Below are positions 1 to 7,376 of a stretch of 64,000 nt of DNA, piece after piece. This DNA is from Candidatus Zymogenus saltonus. Its GTDB lineage: Bacteria; Desulfobacterota; Zymogenia; Zymogenales; Zymogenaceae. Every line of letters starts with the position of its first letter. The first letter of the stretch is position 1. The stretch spans positions 62,001 through 126,000 of the forward strand of contig JAFGIX010000027.1 in NCBI GenBank assembly GCA_016929395.1. Direction: 5' to 3'. Made by a program: the position numbers and the translations under genes. The notes below the pieces were generated by a model. That model saw only the letters and a program-made list of their open reading frames with translations. It made no database searches and was not told the origin of the DNA.

Positions 1-73
1 AGAGAAGGATAACCAACGTAAAGACAACGATCCGATAAGTCTTTTTTGCAGAATTTGGTTTATTTGCTACCAT
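1..73 (-). CDS. Partial N-terminus of an exported or membrane protein, cut by the left window edge
   Basis: An ATG at 73 on the minus strand opens a frame that stays open to the window edge (24 codons visible). The peptide begins MVANKPNSAKKTYRIVVF and enters a hydrophobic run ending TLVILL, which is the layout of a signal peptide or an N-terminal membrane anchor. An AGGAAAAAG ribosome binding site lies about 9 bases upstream, and a near-consensus promoter sits 110 bases further up. The fragment is too short to recognise a family. Its position beside the XRE/ImmA switch makes it a candidate member of the same element, but that is inference. Confidence 0.55.
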   Translation of the reverse strand, partial: MVANKPNSAKKTYRIVVFTLVILL

Positions 74-189
74 ATATTTTTTTCTTTTTCCTATTCTTAC
101 CCTTACTTACCCTTTTTGACCAATTCTCCTCTTTCAAAATCGATGAAGAGAGGTTGGCCTTAATTGGTGTACGAAATAAAAACCCTATT

Positions 190-218
190 ATTATATTATC
201 TCTGTGAATAAAAGTCAA
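190..218 (-). promoter_or_regulatory. Sigma70-type promoter for the left-edge gene
   Basis: Read on the minus strand, TTGACT (213-218) is followed by a 17-base spacer and a perfect TATAAT (190-195). Transcription would start near 183 and leave a leader of about 110 bases before the ATG at 73. Confidence 0.6.
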
Positions 219-234
219 TCAAAATAGAAGACTT

Positions 235-495
235 TTAAACACCGACACGCCCTGCCCTTGAATCAGCCTGCCTCCTGTTTCCCATGATCTTCCCCTTGAA
301 GTAGTCATCTATCTTCTTTTTCCTGTGGCTTACGGCGGACTGAGTAACCCCCATCCTTTCGGCAATCCACTCTTGACTCTTCCCTGCCCTGTGCATCAAC
401 CATATCCAGAGATCTTCATCGCGAAGCTCCATCAATGCCTCCTCGTACACCAAGAAATAATCCTCTGTAGGTAAGTAGTAGTCGGGGTTGAACAT
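235..495 (-). CDS. Small helix-turn-helix DNA-binding protein (86 aa)
   Basis: The 86-residue protein has an acidic N-terminus and a helix-turn-helix at about residues 38-61 (GKSQEWIAERMGVTQSAVSH), resembling sigma-70 region 4 and phage-type HTH proteins. A strong AGGAGAAG ribosome binding site precedes the ATG at 495. The gene is transcribed away from the XRE repressor gene at 817, and its -35 box lies inside one of two operator-like palindromes. Known ImmR/ImmA and phage switches place a divergent small DNA-binding gene (excisionase or activator) in this position, so it may be the repressed output of the switch. No exact family is recognised. Confidence 0.7.
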   Translation of the reverse strand: MFNPDYYLPTEDYFLVYEEALMELRDEDLWIWLMHRAGKSQEWIAERMGVTQSAVSHRKKKIDDYFKGKIMGNRRQADSRAGRVGV

Positions 496-549
496 CTTCT
501 TCTCCTATGAAAAAACCTCCCTGTTCATCGCCTTTTTTAAGCAGATTAC

Positions 550-578
550 ACGATAGTGTAATGTTGACTAAATGTCAA
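550..578 (-). promoter_or_regulatory. Promoter of the small HTH gene, overlapped by an operator
   Basis: On the minus strand TTGACA (573-578), a 17-base spacer and TATCGT (550-555) form a plausible sigma70 promoter with a start near 543. The -35 box is part of the inverted repeat at 563-579, so a protein bound there would block this promoter. Confidence 0.5.
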
Positions 579-611
579 CTTCGGAATCAGGCAATGTTGA
601 CTAATTGTCAA
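563..611. promoter_or_regulatory. Two matching operator-like inverted repeats
   Basis: GTTGAC-TAAAT-GTCAAC (563-579) and TTGAC-TAATT-GTCAA (597-611) are near-identical palindromes with 5-base centres. The centres lie 33 bases apart, about three helical turns, which would suit cooperative binding on one DNA face. They sit between the divergent HTH and XRE genes and are probably bound by the XRE protein, though the sequence alone cannot prove this. Another GTCAAC half site occurs near 638. Confidence 0.65.
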
Positions 612-689
612 TAATATTCCCTAAATATTCCCATTTACGTCAACTTAACTCATTTATTCCCTTAATTATTCTTTTTTTCAAAAAAGTTG

Positions 690-718
690 TTGACATGATG
701 GAAACTTATATGTAAAAT
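690..718 (+). promoter_or_regulatory. Promoter of the XRE regulator gene
   Basis: TTGACA (690-695), a 17-base spacer and TAAAAT (713-718) match the sigma70 consensus closely. The predicted start lies about 90 bases before the ATG at 817. The operators at 563-611 are upstream of it, so their effect on this promoter could be weak or activating. Confidence 0.65.
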
Positions 719-816
719 GATCAATAAATATGGAGAAAACAGAAATCTGAAAACAGTGGGAGTGATTTGGATATAGAGTAACCAAAATTCTTTAACTACT
801 CTTTACGGGTAACGTT

Positions 817-1320
817 ATGAATGAAGGTGAAAATTTGAAGTTGTTCAGGAAGAAGAAAAACCTGACACAACAGGAATTGGGGGAGATGCTGGGGGTAAAG
901 AAATCTACGGTGAGCAGGTGGGAGAGCGGCGAGCGTGCGATGACCGTCGAAAACATCAAAAAGGTATCTCACGTACTCAACGTTCCGGTCAACGCTTTCC
1001 TGAGCGACAACGACTCCTACGAAAGCACAAGGAGATGGGACAAGGAAAATCCGCCGGATGACGGGCAAGACAACTCGGTAATCCCTAAGGAGGAAATTCC
1101 CGCCGATCAGAGCTTCGAGATCGTTCGGGAGGACAAGGGTGAATTCGTGTCGGATGAAGCGCGTCTTTCCCTTCCCAAGATCGACGACCCGGAGATCATT
1201 CAGGCCTTCGAGGGATTTAAGGAGTACGACAAGCTGACCCCTGAAGACAAGGATGATATCAAGGATATTCTCAAGCTCGCGCTGAAGATTATAGAAAAGC
1301 GCACTGTTTCCGATAAATAG
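817..1320 (+). CDS. XRE-family transcriptional regulator (ImmR/CI-like)
   Basis: The 167-residue protein has a canonical XRE helix-turn-helix at about residues 6-60 (LTQQELGEMLGVKKSTVSRW). An acidic linker follows, then a helical C-terminal segment at about 120-160. This is the architecture of phage CI-like and ICE ImmR-like repressors. An ImmA/IrrE-type protease gene follows on the same strand at 1758; in ICEBs1 the equivalent protease cleaves the XRE repressor to release the element. The likely binding sites are the paired palindromes at 563-611. There is no strong ribosome binding site; the ATG at 817 is chosen because it leaves a complete HTH. Confidence 0.85.
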   Translation: MNEGENLKLFRKKKNLTQQELGEMLGVKKSTVSRWESGERAMTVENIKKVSHVLNVPVNAFLSDNDSYESTRRWDKENPPDDGQDNSVIPKEEIPADQSFEIVREDKGEFVSDEARLSLPKIDDPEIIQAFEGFKEYDKLTPEDKDDIKDILKLALKIIEKRTVSDK

Positions 1321-1757
1321 AGTTACTATCCAATCGGTTTTTGAACGGCCCATAGAAAGACACGAAAAACGATTCTTTCAAGCGGCAAAGATTCTGCGGC
1401 GAAGCTTTTGTCGATGAATTAACGAAATAATACAATAAAGGAAAATATAGGGAACTAATTAGAGTCTGAATACCTAAAACGAATCGATCGCTAAATACTG
1501 GATATGATTATTGGTTTTAGATCTCAACGGCAGAAATACGCCGAAAAGACCCGATTATCCCAAAAAGATCTGCCATGAATCTTGATGGTTTGATCATCCT
1601 CCCTCGTTTTTCCCCGTCAAAGTCGACATGGAGAGGAGGTAAAACGATCGATTTTTCGCTTTGATATTGGCTTTGATACTGGCTTTGATACTAGCTCTGA
1701 TATTCAATTTTACCGTAGTTCAAAACTCGACAATGAACCGTTTCATTTGAGATCGCC
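1321..1757. other. 437-base gap between the XRE and ImmA-like genes
   Basis: No convincing reading frame is present. The only clear structure is the 12-base tandem repeat at 1657-1704. No obvious promoter or terminator was recognised. The gap is longer than usual for an ImmR-ImmA pair, which normally overlap or nearly touch. Confidence 0.5.
1657..1704. repeat. Four tandem copies of a 12-base repeat
   Basis: The units are CGCTTTGATATT, GGCTTTGATACT, GGCTTTGATACT and AGCTCTGATATT. The two central copies are identical and the outer ones differ by two or three bases. The array ends 53 bases before the ATG of the ImmA-like gene, so copy number could influence its expression. Confidence 0.75.
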
Positions 1758-2234
1758 ATGCCGTTGATTTCCGAAATTATTGAACAGTTAAGCTCAGAAA
1801 TACCCGGCTACAACGAGAGGTCCCTGACATACAGAGACTTCGAGGATCTCTGCCAGAGAGAAGGAATTGTCACCTTCGAGCACAGGATGCCGGCCAGGGG
1901 CTGGTATTTCACGATGTGCGGCCATCCATTCATAGTAATCAACAGGAAATTGCTCTCCGGCCACAAGACATTCGTAGGCTTTCACGAATATTTCCACCAC
2001 AGATTCCACCCGGGCGGATACCACTACTATTACACCATAGGAGTCAACGACAAGATAGAGAGACAGGCGTCGGCGATGGCCGCCGTTGCCGTAATCCCCA
2101 CCGATCACATCAAGGCAGATATCGAAAGCGGGGAGGATATATCCGAAAAATACGAGATCCCGAAATACCTCGCCGACTTCAGGCTGAAGGTATACGATTC
2201 CTACCGCCAGCTCAAGATGTTCGAGGATGATTAG
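1758..2234 (+). CDS. ImmA/IrrE-family metallo-endopeptidase
   Basis: The 158-residue protein carries a zinc-protease HExxH motif (H76-E77-Y-F-H80) and a downstream ERQASAMAAVAVIP helix, whose E101 fits the third zinc ligand of the ImmA/IrrE (DUF955) family. Family members act in the cytoplasm and cleave a partner XRE or HTH repressor in response to stress or cell-cell signals. The partner here is most likely the XRE protein at 817. The length is normal for a stand-alone ImmA. The ATG has only a weak purine-rich ribosome binding site. The same frame holds the full conserved domain, so no truncation is apparent. Confidence 0.85.
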   Translation: MPLISEIIEQLSSEIPGYNERSLTYRDFEDLCQREGIVTFEHRMPARGWYFTMCGHPFIVINRKLLSGHKTFVGFHEYFHHRFHPGGYHYYYTIGVNDKIERQASAMAAVAVIPTDHIKADIESGEDISEKYEIPKYLADFRLKVYDSYRQLKMFEDD

Positions 2235-2456
2235 AGGCAGGGGTAAAGGTTTCTCTTTCGCCCCCCATAACTATTCGTCATCATTATTCAATATACCGTC
2301 TTAGAGATGGATCGTGCAGTCACACGACGAGGCCGCGAAGCATAAAAAACTTATCCTCCCGTTCATATTCTTTATATCGGCCGCTCCCTTACCGTAGAAT
2401 CAGCACAACAATAAATCCCTGTCAGATTTATTCATTAAAACGCAAGTGGGGAAATC

Positions 2457-2783
2457 ATGGGACTAAAGCTCTTTAGATTCTCGATTATTTTACTTGTCAT
2501 CTACATGCCGATCCACATCGCCGTCTTCTTCGCCGCACCGGGGCCGATTTTGATCGGGGATGCCGTCGACGAAATGACGGCGGAGAGTATCCTCTACCAA
2601 AGGCAGCTTGTGGTTACAAACATCGCCCTCGAGTATTTAGACCTTACCATCAAGGCCCTGGAGATAGAGGCCGAACTGGGCAACATGAGAGAGCTGAACG
2701 AATTAGTCAAGGGTGAGCGAAAATGGAGGAATTCCCTCGTGGTGAGGATAAACAGGATAGAGTCTGATCTGAAGTCGAAATGA
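2457..2783 (+). CDS. Hypothetical small membrane-anchored protein
   Basis: The 108-residue protein has one hydrophobic N-terminal segment (about residues 9-30), either a signal anchor or an uncleaved signal peptide. A mostly alpha-helical, charged remainder follows, rich in Glu and Leu. A GGGG-type purine run lies just before the ATG. No family is recognised. It is flanked by the ImmA-like gene upstream and a convergent PP2C gene downstream, and neither gives a functional clue. Confidence 0.55.
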   Translation: MGLKLFRFSIILLVIYMPIHIAVFFAAPGPILIGDAVDEMTAESILYQRQLVVTNIALEYLDLTIKALEIEAELGNMRELNELVKGERKWRNSLVVRINRIESDLKSK

Positions 2784-2877
2784 TGGTTCTTAAAGGCTCC
2801 TCAATTCTAATCCATCATTGAAAAAAATTATTGACTGTGGTCGGGACACCGGCGGGTGGAAGGCGGGTCTTCCCCAA

Positions 2878-4080
2878 TCAGATCTGGCCCTCGGGAAGGT
2901 TCGTGATAGGCTGCTTTTTCTCCTCTTCCGTCTCTTTGCCCTTTTCCATCTCGATTTTCTGCTTTTTCTTCTCCTTCAGATCGTCCTTATCCATCCCTTC
3001 TCGATCTCGCCCTTTTTCGGGGACCACCATCTCCACCCCGTTTTTGGGCCCGGGAATATCCCCGGCCTTCCCCTTGATCAGGCCGATTACCGCCCCGACC
3101 GCATACCAAAATCCCACGAACATCAGGATTGTCAGGGCCAGTCCGAACGTCGTAAGGGCTACGATTACGGGGGTATTTAAAACTATCTTTCCCGCACCAT
3201 AGCCCGCCTGAATGCGGTCTCCAGGCGCCGCCTCGCCCAAGGGGGGCGCTTCTCCTATACCGATCAGCGCCCCGCCGAACCTGCGATCCCTCCTCATGCG
3301 CCCGAATTCGAGCGCCGCAACGGTGATGTTGTCGAGGCCGCCTCTCCCGTTGGCGAGGTCGACGAGCCGCTTGAGTCCCCCGTTGAGCTGCGCCTCATGG
3401 TGGATCGCCCCCAGTATCTCCTCGTCGGAGACGAGGTCCCAGAGGCCGTCGGAGCAGAGGAAGAGGACGTCCCCGTCAATCAGGTCGACCCTGACCGGCA
3501 TATCGATCTTGATTTTGCTTCCCGCGCCGAGGGCCCTCGTGATGACGTTTTTCCCCTTGAAGTTTCCGGCGTCCTTGGGATCGATCTTCCCGCTCCTGAT
3601 AAGCTCCCCCAGGAGGGAGTGGTCTTCGGTAACCGCCTTGATGGTCTTATCTCGAATGACGTAGGCCCTGCTGTCGCCTATGTGTCCTATGTAGACGCTG
3701 TTTCCGATAACGAAAGCGGCGGTCAGGGTGGTACCCGGCGGTTTCTCCCCCCCCTTGGCCAAGGACCTGATGCGCCTGTCCGCCTCGCCTATGAGGTTTA
3801 CAGTTGCGTCAACGATGTTGTCGCCGAACCTCGAGAGGCCCCAACCGTCTTCCGTGACGAAGGAGCCGCCTATGAGCCTCACGGCGGTGCCGCTGGCAAC
3901 CTCCCCGCCGACGTGCCCCCCCATGCCGTCAGCCACGACCGCCACGGCCCTCACCCCGGGGGGACGGACATCCTCTGGCCCGATCGTCATGATGAAGTAG
4001 TTGTCCTCGTTCTTTTCCCGGACCCTGCCGACGTCGGTCAGCGCCGCCGCCCTTATCCTGATCTCCTTATCTGCCGCCAT
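2878..4080 (-). CDS. PP2C-family Ser/Thr protein phosphatase with C-terminal membrane segment
   Basis: Residues 12-260 form a complete PP2C domain. The metal-binding and catalytic signatures are visible: REKNEDN (E25-D26), VADGMGG (D51-G52), GDSRAY (135-140), CSDGLWD (D211) and GGLDNITV (D250). It should remove phosphate from Ser/Thr residues in the cytoplasm using Mn2+/Mg2+. A long hydrophobic stretch at about 304-335 is followed by a highly charged Lys/Glu tail, so the enzyme is probably membrane-anchored from its C-terminal side. The membrane Ser/Thr kinase at 5606-7186 lies on the same strand two genes upstream and is the obvious partner. A GGGTGG ribosome binding site supports the ATG at 4080. 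Confidence 0.92.
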   Translation of the reverse strand: MAADKEIRIRAAALTDVGRVREKNEDNYFIMTIGPEDVRPPGVRAVAVVADGMGGHVGGEVASGTAVRLIGGSFVTEDGWGLSRFGDNIVDATVNLIGEADRRIRSLAKGGEKPPGTTLTAAFVIGNSVYIGHIGDSRAYVIRDKTIKAVTEDHSLLGELIRSGKIDPKDAGNFKGKNVITRALGAGSKIKIDMPVRVDLIDGDVLFLCSDGLWDLVSDEEILGAIHHEAQLNGGLKRLVDLANGRGGLDNITVAALEFGRMRRDRRFGGALIGIGEAPPLGEAAPGDRIQAGYGAGKIVLNTPVIVALTTFGLALTILMFVGFWYAVGAVIGLIKGKAGDIPGPKNGVEMVVPEKGRDREGMDKDDLKEKKKQKIEMEKGKETEEEKKQPITNLPEGQI

Positions 4081-4317
4081 ATTCCACCCTTTTCAAGATT
4101 CCCCCACCCTTTTCCCGCCCCTTTTTTTGTTAAATATTCCCATATGTATATTACAATAAGACTGCTTAAAGGGCCTTGGTGTCAAACGGTTGATGTGACA
4201 GTCTAATCTCCCCTATTTGAATTGCACCATAAATGAACACCACCACTATTGTCGGATCTCAAAAAAACAATTCCTTTCTCCCTCTCCTAAAAAACGACCG
4301 CCAAGCCGACCCCGTCC

Positions 4318-5589
4318 TCAATGGACGATCTTGACCCTTGTCCCCACCTTCACCGCATTCCTGAGCTTCACGACGTTCTTGCTGTTCAGCCTAATGCACC
4401 CGTGGGAGACGGGCGCGCCAAGGAGATACGGCTCGTTAGTCCCGTGGATTCCGATTCCGGTCCAGCCGGGCGTGTTCAGCCTTATGAAGTAGGGGCCGTA
4501 GGCGAGTTCTATATTCTTGAAGCGCCAGTCGGAGCTGCCGTGGATGTTGGATACGGTGAAATCCCCCTCCGGGGTGCGGGAGTCCCCGACCATCTTCTTG
4601 TCGGCGAGGTCGGGATTCGATCCTACCGAGACCGGAAATTCACAGACGACGTTTCCTTTGGAATCCAAGACATCCATGATATATTTGGTCTTTCTGATAA
4701 CAACGCTGTAGGTCTCGCCCGGATTCGGCTCCCAATCGGGAACGGCCTTGAACTCCTCCTCGGAGTAATCGGGGCCCAGAACGATGAAGGTATCCTCCCC
4801 GTTCAGCCTGACACCCCTTCCCACCCCGAGGACCTCGATCAATCTCCGTGCGGTCTCCTCCGATCCCCCGGGATAATAGACAACGGTGGTCTCGGCCGCC
4901 CCCCCCATACCCTTTGCCGTACCGAAGGTCTTGACGGCGCCGATCTCCGGAGCCGATGTCGTAAGGTCCTCCAAAAAGGACGCCGTGGCGTCCTCCCTTC
5001 CGGTACCGTTCAACAGATATATGGACGACCCCTCTCTCCCACCGGAGAGCAGCCTCGATACGGCGTCTATGCCGAGGATTACCTTTATATATCCCTTGAT
5101 GAGGGTGTTGTCGCTCACCCCCTCGCCCACCCCCAAGGCCTTTACGACGGCGTTTAAGGCCGCCTCGTCGCCGGGGTAGTAGTGGATATATGTTTTAAAA
5201 CGCCATATGGGAACTGACATGGGCCTGACCGTGTCGTCGTCTCTGACCCTTATCCCCGCCGCCCCCAATCTCTCCTTTGCGGCCCCCAGCAAATCGACTC
5301 CCCTATCCGCCGTGTAGGCGCCGCAGGCGCTTATCAAGGCGACCTCCGCCGAGACCGGAGACATAAATGCGGGGGATACCCCCGTGTCGTCCGCCTGTCC
5401 CACGAATGAAGACGGCACGACCTTCATTCCCTGTCTTTTCCCGGCCTCCCCGTACGCATTGAGGCCCGCAAAGAGAAAAAGGAGAAAAATGGAGATAACG
5501 AAAATCCCCGTGCGCGAAAAAGCCTTACTCCCCCTTTTCGCGCCCAGTTCACATCTGCCATCTATTTTCAAAGTCATATTATCCACCAT
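4318..5589 (-). CDS. Exported L,D-transpeptidase (YkuD family) with LytR_C-like repeats
   Basis: The C-terminal 130 residues form a YkuD L,D-transpeptidase domain with the hallmark IHGTN and SHGCIRL motifs; the latter holds the catalytic Cys. Such enzymes make 3-3 peptidoglycan cross-links or attach proteins to peptidoglycan in the periplasm. A hydrophobic N-terminal anchor precedes a region of LytR_C-like units with the pattern xVYYPGG or IYLLNGTG. The gene directly follows the Ser/Thr kinase gene. The longest frame begins at 5622 inside the kinase gene; the ATGs at 5589 and 5577 are better placed, and 5577 has GGTGG upstream. Co-transcription with the kinase suggests wall cross-linking is part of the same response. 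Confidence 0.88.
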   Translation of the reverse strand: MVDNMTLKIDGRCELGAKRGSKAFSRTGIFVISIFLLFLFAGLNAYGEAGKRQGMKVVPSSFVGQADDTGVSPAFMSPVSAEVALISACGAYTADRGVDLLGAAKERLGAAGIRVRDDDTVRPMSVPIWRFKTYIHYYPGDEAALNAVVKALGVGEGVSDNTLIKGYIKVILGIDAVSRLLSGGREGSSIYLLNGTGREDATASFLEDLTTSAPEIGAVKTFGTAKGMGGAAETTVVYYPGGSEETARRLIEVLGVGRGVRLNGEDTFIVLGPDYSEEEFKAVPDWEPNPGETYSVVIRKTKYIMDVLDSKGNVVCEFPVSVGSNPDLADKKMVGDSRTPEGDFTVSNIHGSSDWRFKNIELAYGPYFIRLNTPGWTGIGIHGTNEPYLLGAPVSHGCIRLNSKNVVKLRNAVKVGTRVKIVH

Positions 5590-5605
5590 TTTTAAGTTTC
5601 TTCTA

Positions 5606-7186
5606 TTACCAATCCGTAACATTTACGTAGTCGTCGATCACCCACCCGGTGGTTCCCCCCGAAGTTTCTATCTTGTACCAGTAATCGTAGGTAAAGAGCT
5701 TGACGTTCCCCTTGTTTACGTAACCGTAGTAGGTCTCGTTCCTTTCGGTAATCCTAAATCTCACGTAATACTCGGAACTGGTCTCTCTCAAGACCGTAAC
5801 GGCGTGCCCCTTGTTCAGCGTCTTTCCTCCGCCGCCGTCGAGCCTTACGGTCGTATTGTACCAGAGCTTTCCCTCGTTTTCACTCCCGGACAGTTTCTTT
5901 TCGAGGATGTTCACGCCGTCACCCCTGTTGAGTTTTGTAACCACGCTGTTGCTTACGCCGGGTCCCGATCTGATATTGACCCTGTCGCCGGTAATATATC
6001 CGTACCTCGGGGACGGCTCCGGGGCGGGAGCCGGCTCCTCTACGGGCACCGGGGTCTCCACCGGCGGCAACGTACTTGGTGTGGATATGGCCGGGCCCTC
6101 CGCCTTCCCCTTGAAATAGAACTTTACGACCAGACCTAAAACCACGCCCACAATAATGAGGAATATGAGGGCGCCGATACCGATTGCTGTTATCACCACG
6201 CTCTCTCCCTTTGCCTCCGGTTTTATCCTATCTCCGGGTGGTTCGGCCGCTAAAGTTTCGCCGCCCTTCGATGACACAATCGTCTTTTCATCCCTGACGG
6301 AGACCGGCTCCTCCTTCGATTCCACAACCGCAGCCACCGCCTTGGGTGGTGCGTACATCTCCTTCGGCAGCTCGCCCGCAAGTCCCACCCTCAAGGCCTC
6401 AGCAAACTCGTTTGCGGTTTTAAATCGCTTGTTACGACTCTGCTCCATCGCCTTTGCGATGACGCCGTCTACCCAGGGGGGGAGGGAGGGATTTACCTTC
6501 GTGGGCTCGGGGTAATCCCCCTTGATCTTTTTGTACATGATCTCCTGGGTGGTATCCCCAGGATAGGGAGAGGCCCCCGTGATCATGCGGTAGAAGGTCG
6601 CCCCCAGCGAGTAGACATCGGTCCTCTGATCGAGGTTGGAGCTCCCCTCGAACTGCTCGTGACTCATATATTCTATCGTTCCGATCGACTGGCCGGTGAC
6701 CGTGAGCTTCTCCTCCCAGGCGGCCCGGGCGATCCCGAAGTCGGTTATGACCGCCCTTCCTTTTTTGTCCACGATGATATTCGCCGGCTTGATGTCCCTG
6801 TGGATCACGCCGATCTGATGGGCGTGGGAGAGGCCGTCCGCTATCTGGCAAGTCAGATCCACCGCATCCTTCAAGGGGAGGAGGCCCTTTAACAAGATAT
6901 CGGCCAGGTCTTCGCCCTCGACGAACTTCATAGAGAAGAAATAGGAATCATCGTCGGTCCCCACCTCGAAGATGGTCACTATGTTCGGGTGATCAAGCTT
7001 GGCGGCGTTTCTCGCCTCCCGCATGAAGCGCTCCACAAAACCTTTCTTCCTGGAGAGATTGGGCAGCAGAACCTTGAGGGCCACGATCCTGTCAAGCCCC
7101 TCCTGCTTCGCCTTGTAGACGATCCCCATTCCCCCCTCGCCTATCTCCTCTATTATTTCGTAATTGCCTATTCGCTTCCGTGCCAT
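5606..7186 (-). CDS. Transmembrane Ser/Thr protein kinase (PknB-like) with periplasmic SH3-like sensor
   Basis: Residues 1-270 are a complete eukaryotic-type kinase: glycine loop GEGGMGIVYK (17-25), catalytic K38, HRDIKPAN (D131), DFG (149-151) and a TDVYSLG helix. One membrane segment at about 330-357 leads to a Pro-rich linker (368-393). Two SH3-like modules follow: one from about 396 (VNIRSGPG pattern, bacterial SH3b) and a second ending GWVIDDYVNVTDW. SH3b domains commonly bind peptidoglycan peptides, so this replaces the PASTA sensor of classic PknB (inference). The L,D-transpeptidase gene overlaps or abuts its end, and a PP2C phosphatase lies next on the same strand. Confidence 0.93.
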   Translation of the reverse strand: MARKRIGNYEIIEEIGEGGMGIVYKAKQEGLDRIVALKVLLPNLSRKKGFVERFMREARNAAKLDHPNIVTIFEVGTDDDSYFFSMKFVEGEDLADILLKGLLPLKDAVDLTCQIADGLSHAHQIGVIHRDIKPANIIVDKKGRAVITDFGIARAAWEEKLTVTGQSIGTIEYMSHEQFEGSSNLDQRTDVYSLGATFYRMITGASPYPGDTTQEIMYKKIKGDYPEPTKVNPSLPPWVDGVIAKAMEQSRNKRFKTANEFAEALRVGLAGELPKEMYAPPKAVAAVVESKEEPVSVRDEKTIVSSKGGETLAAEPPGDRIKPEAKGESVVITAIGIGALIFLIIVGVVLGLVVKFYFKGKAEGPAISTPSTLPPVETPVPVEEPAPAPEPSPRYGYITGDRVNIRSGPGVSNSVVTKLNRGDGVNILEKKLSGSENEGKLWYNTTVRLDGGGGKTLNKGHAVTVLRETSSEYYVRFRITERNETYYGYVNKGNVKLFTYDYWYKIETSGGTTGWVIDDYVNVTDW

Positions 7187-7376
7187 GATCCCCCCCCGTC
7201 ATTAAAATGACATTCCTAATTATCCGCTATAGCCCTAAATTTTAGCTCCAATTTCAGATATAATAGCAAAAAAGCGTATTTTTTTGCCAAAAAAGTTTAT
7301 ATAAAAATAGCATACATATATAAGACGACCGGTTTTTTAGAAAGCCGTCATTCAAACCATCGAGCCGTCAATCGTG

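Noticed and set aside
3397-4206. 269-codon plus-strand frame opposite the PP2C gene
   Set aside because: It is a shadow of the phosphatase; all PP2C motifs are on the minus strand.
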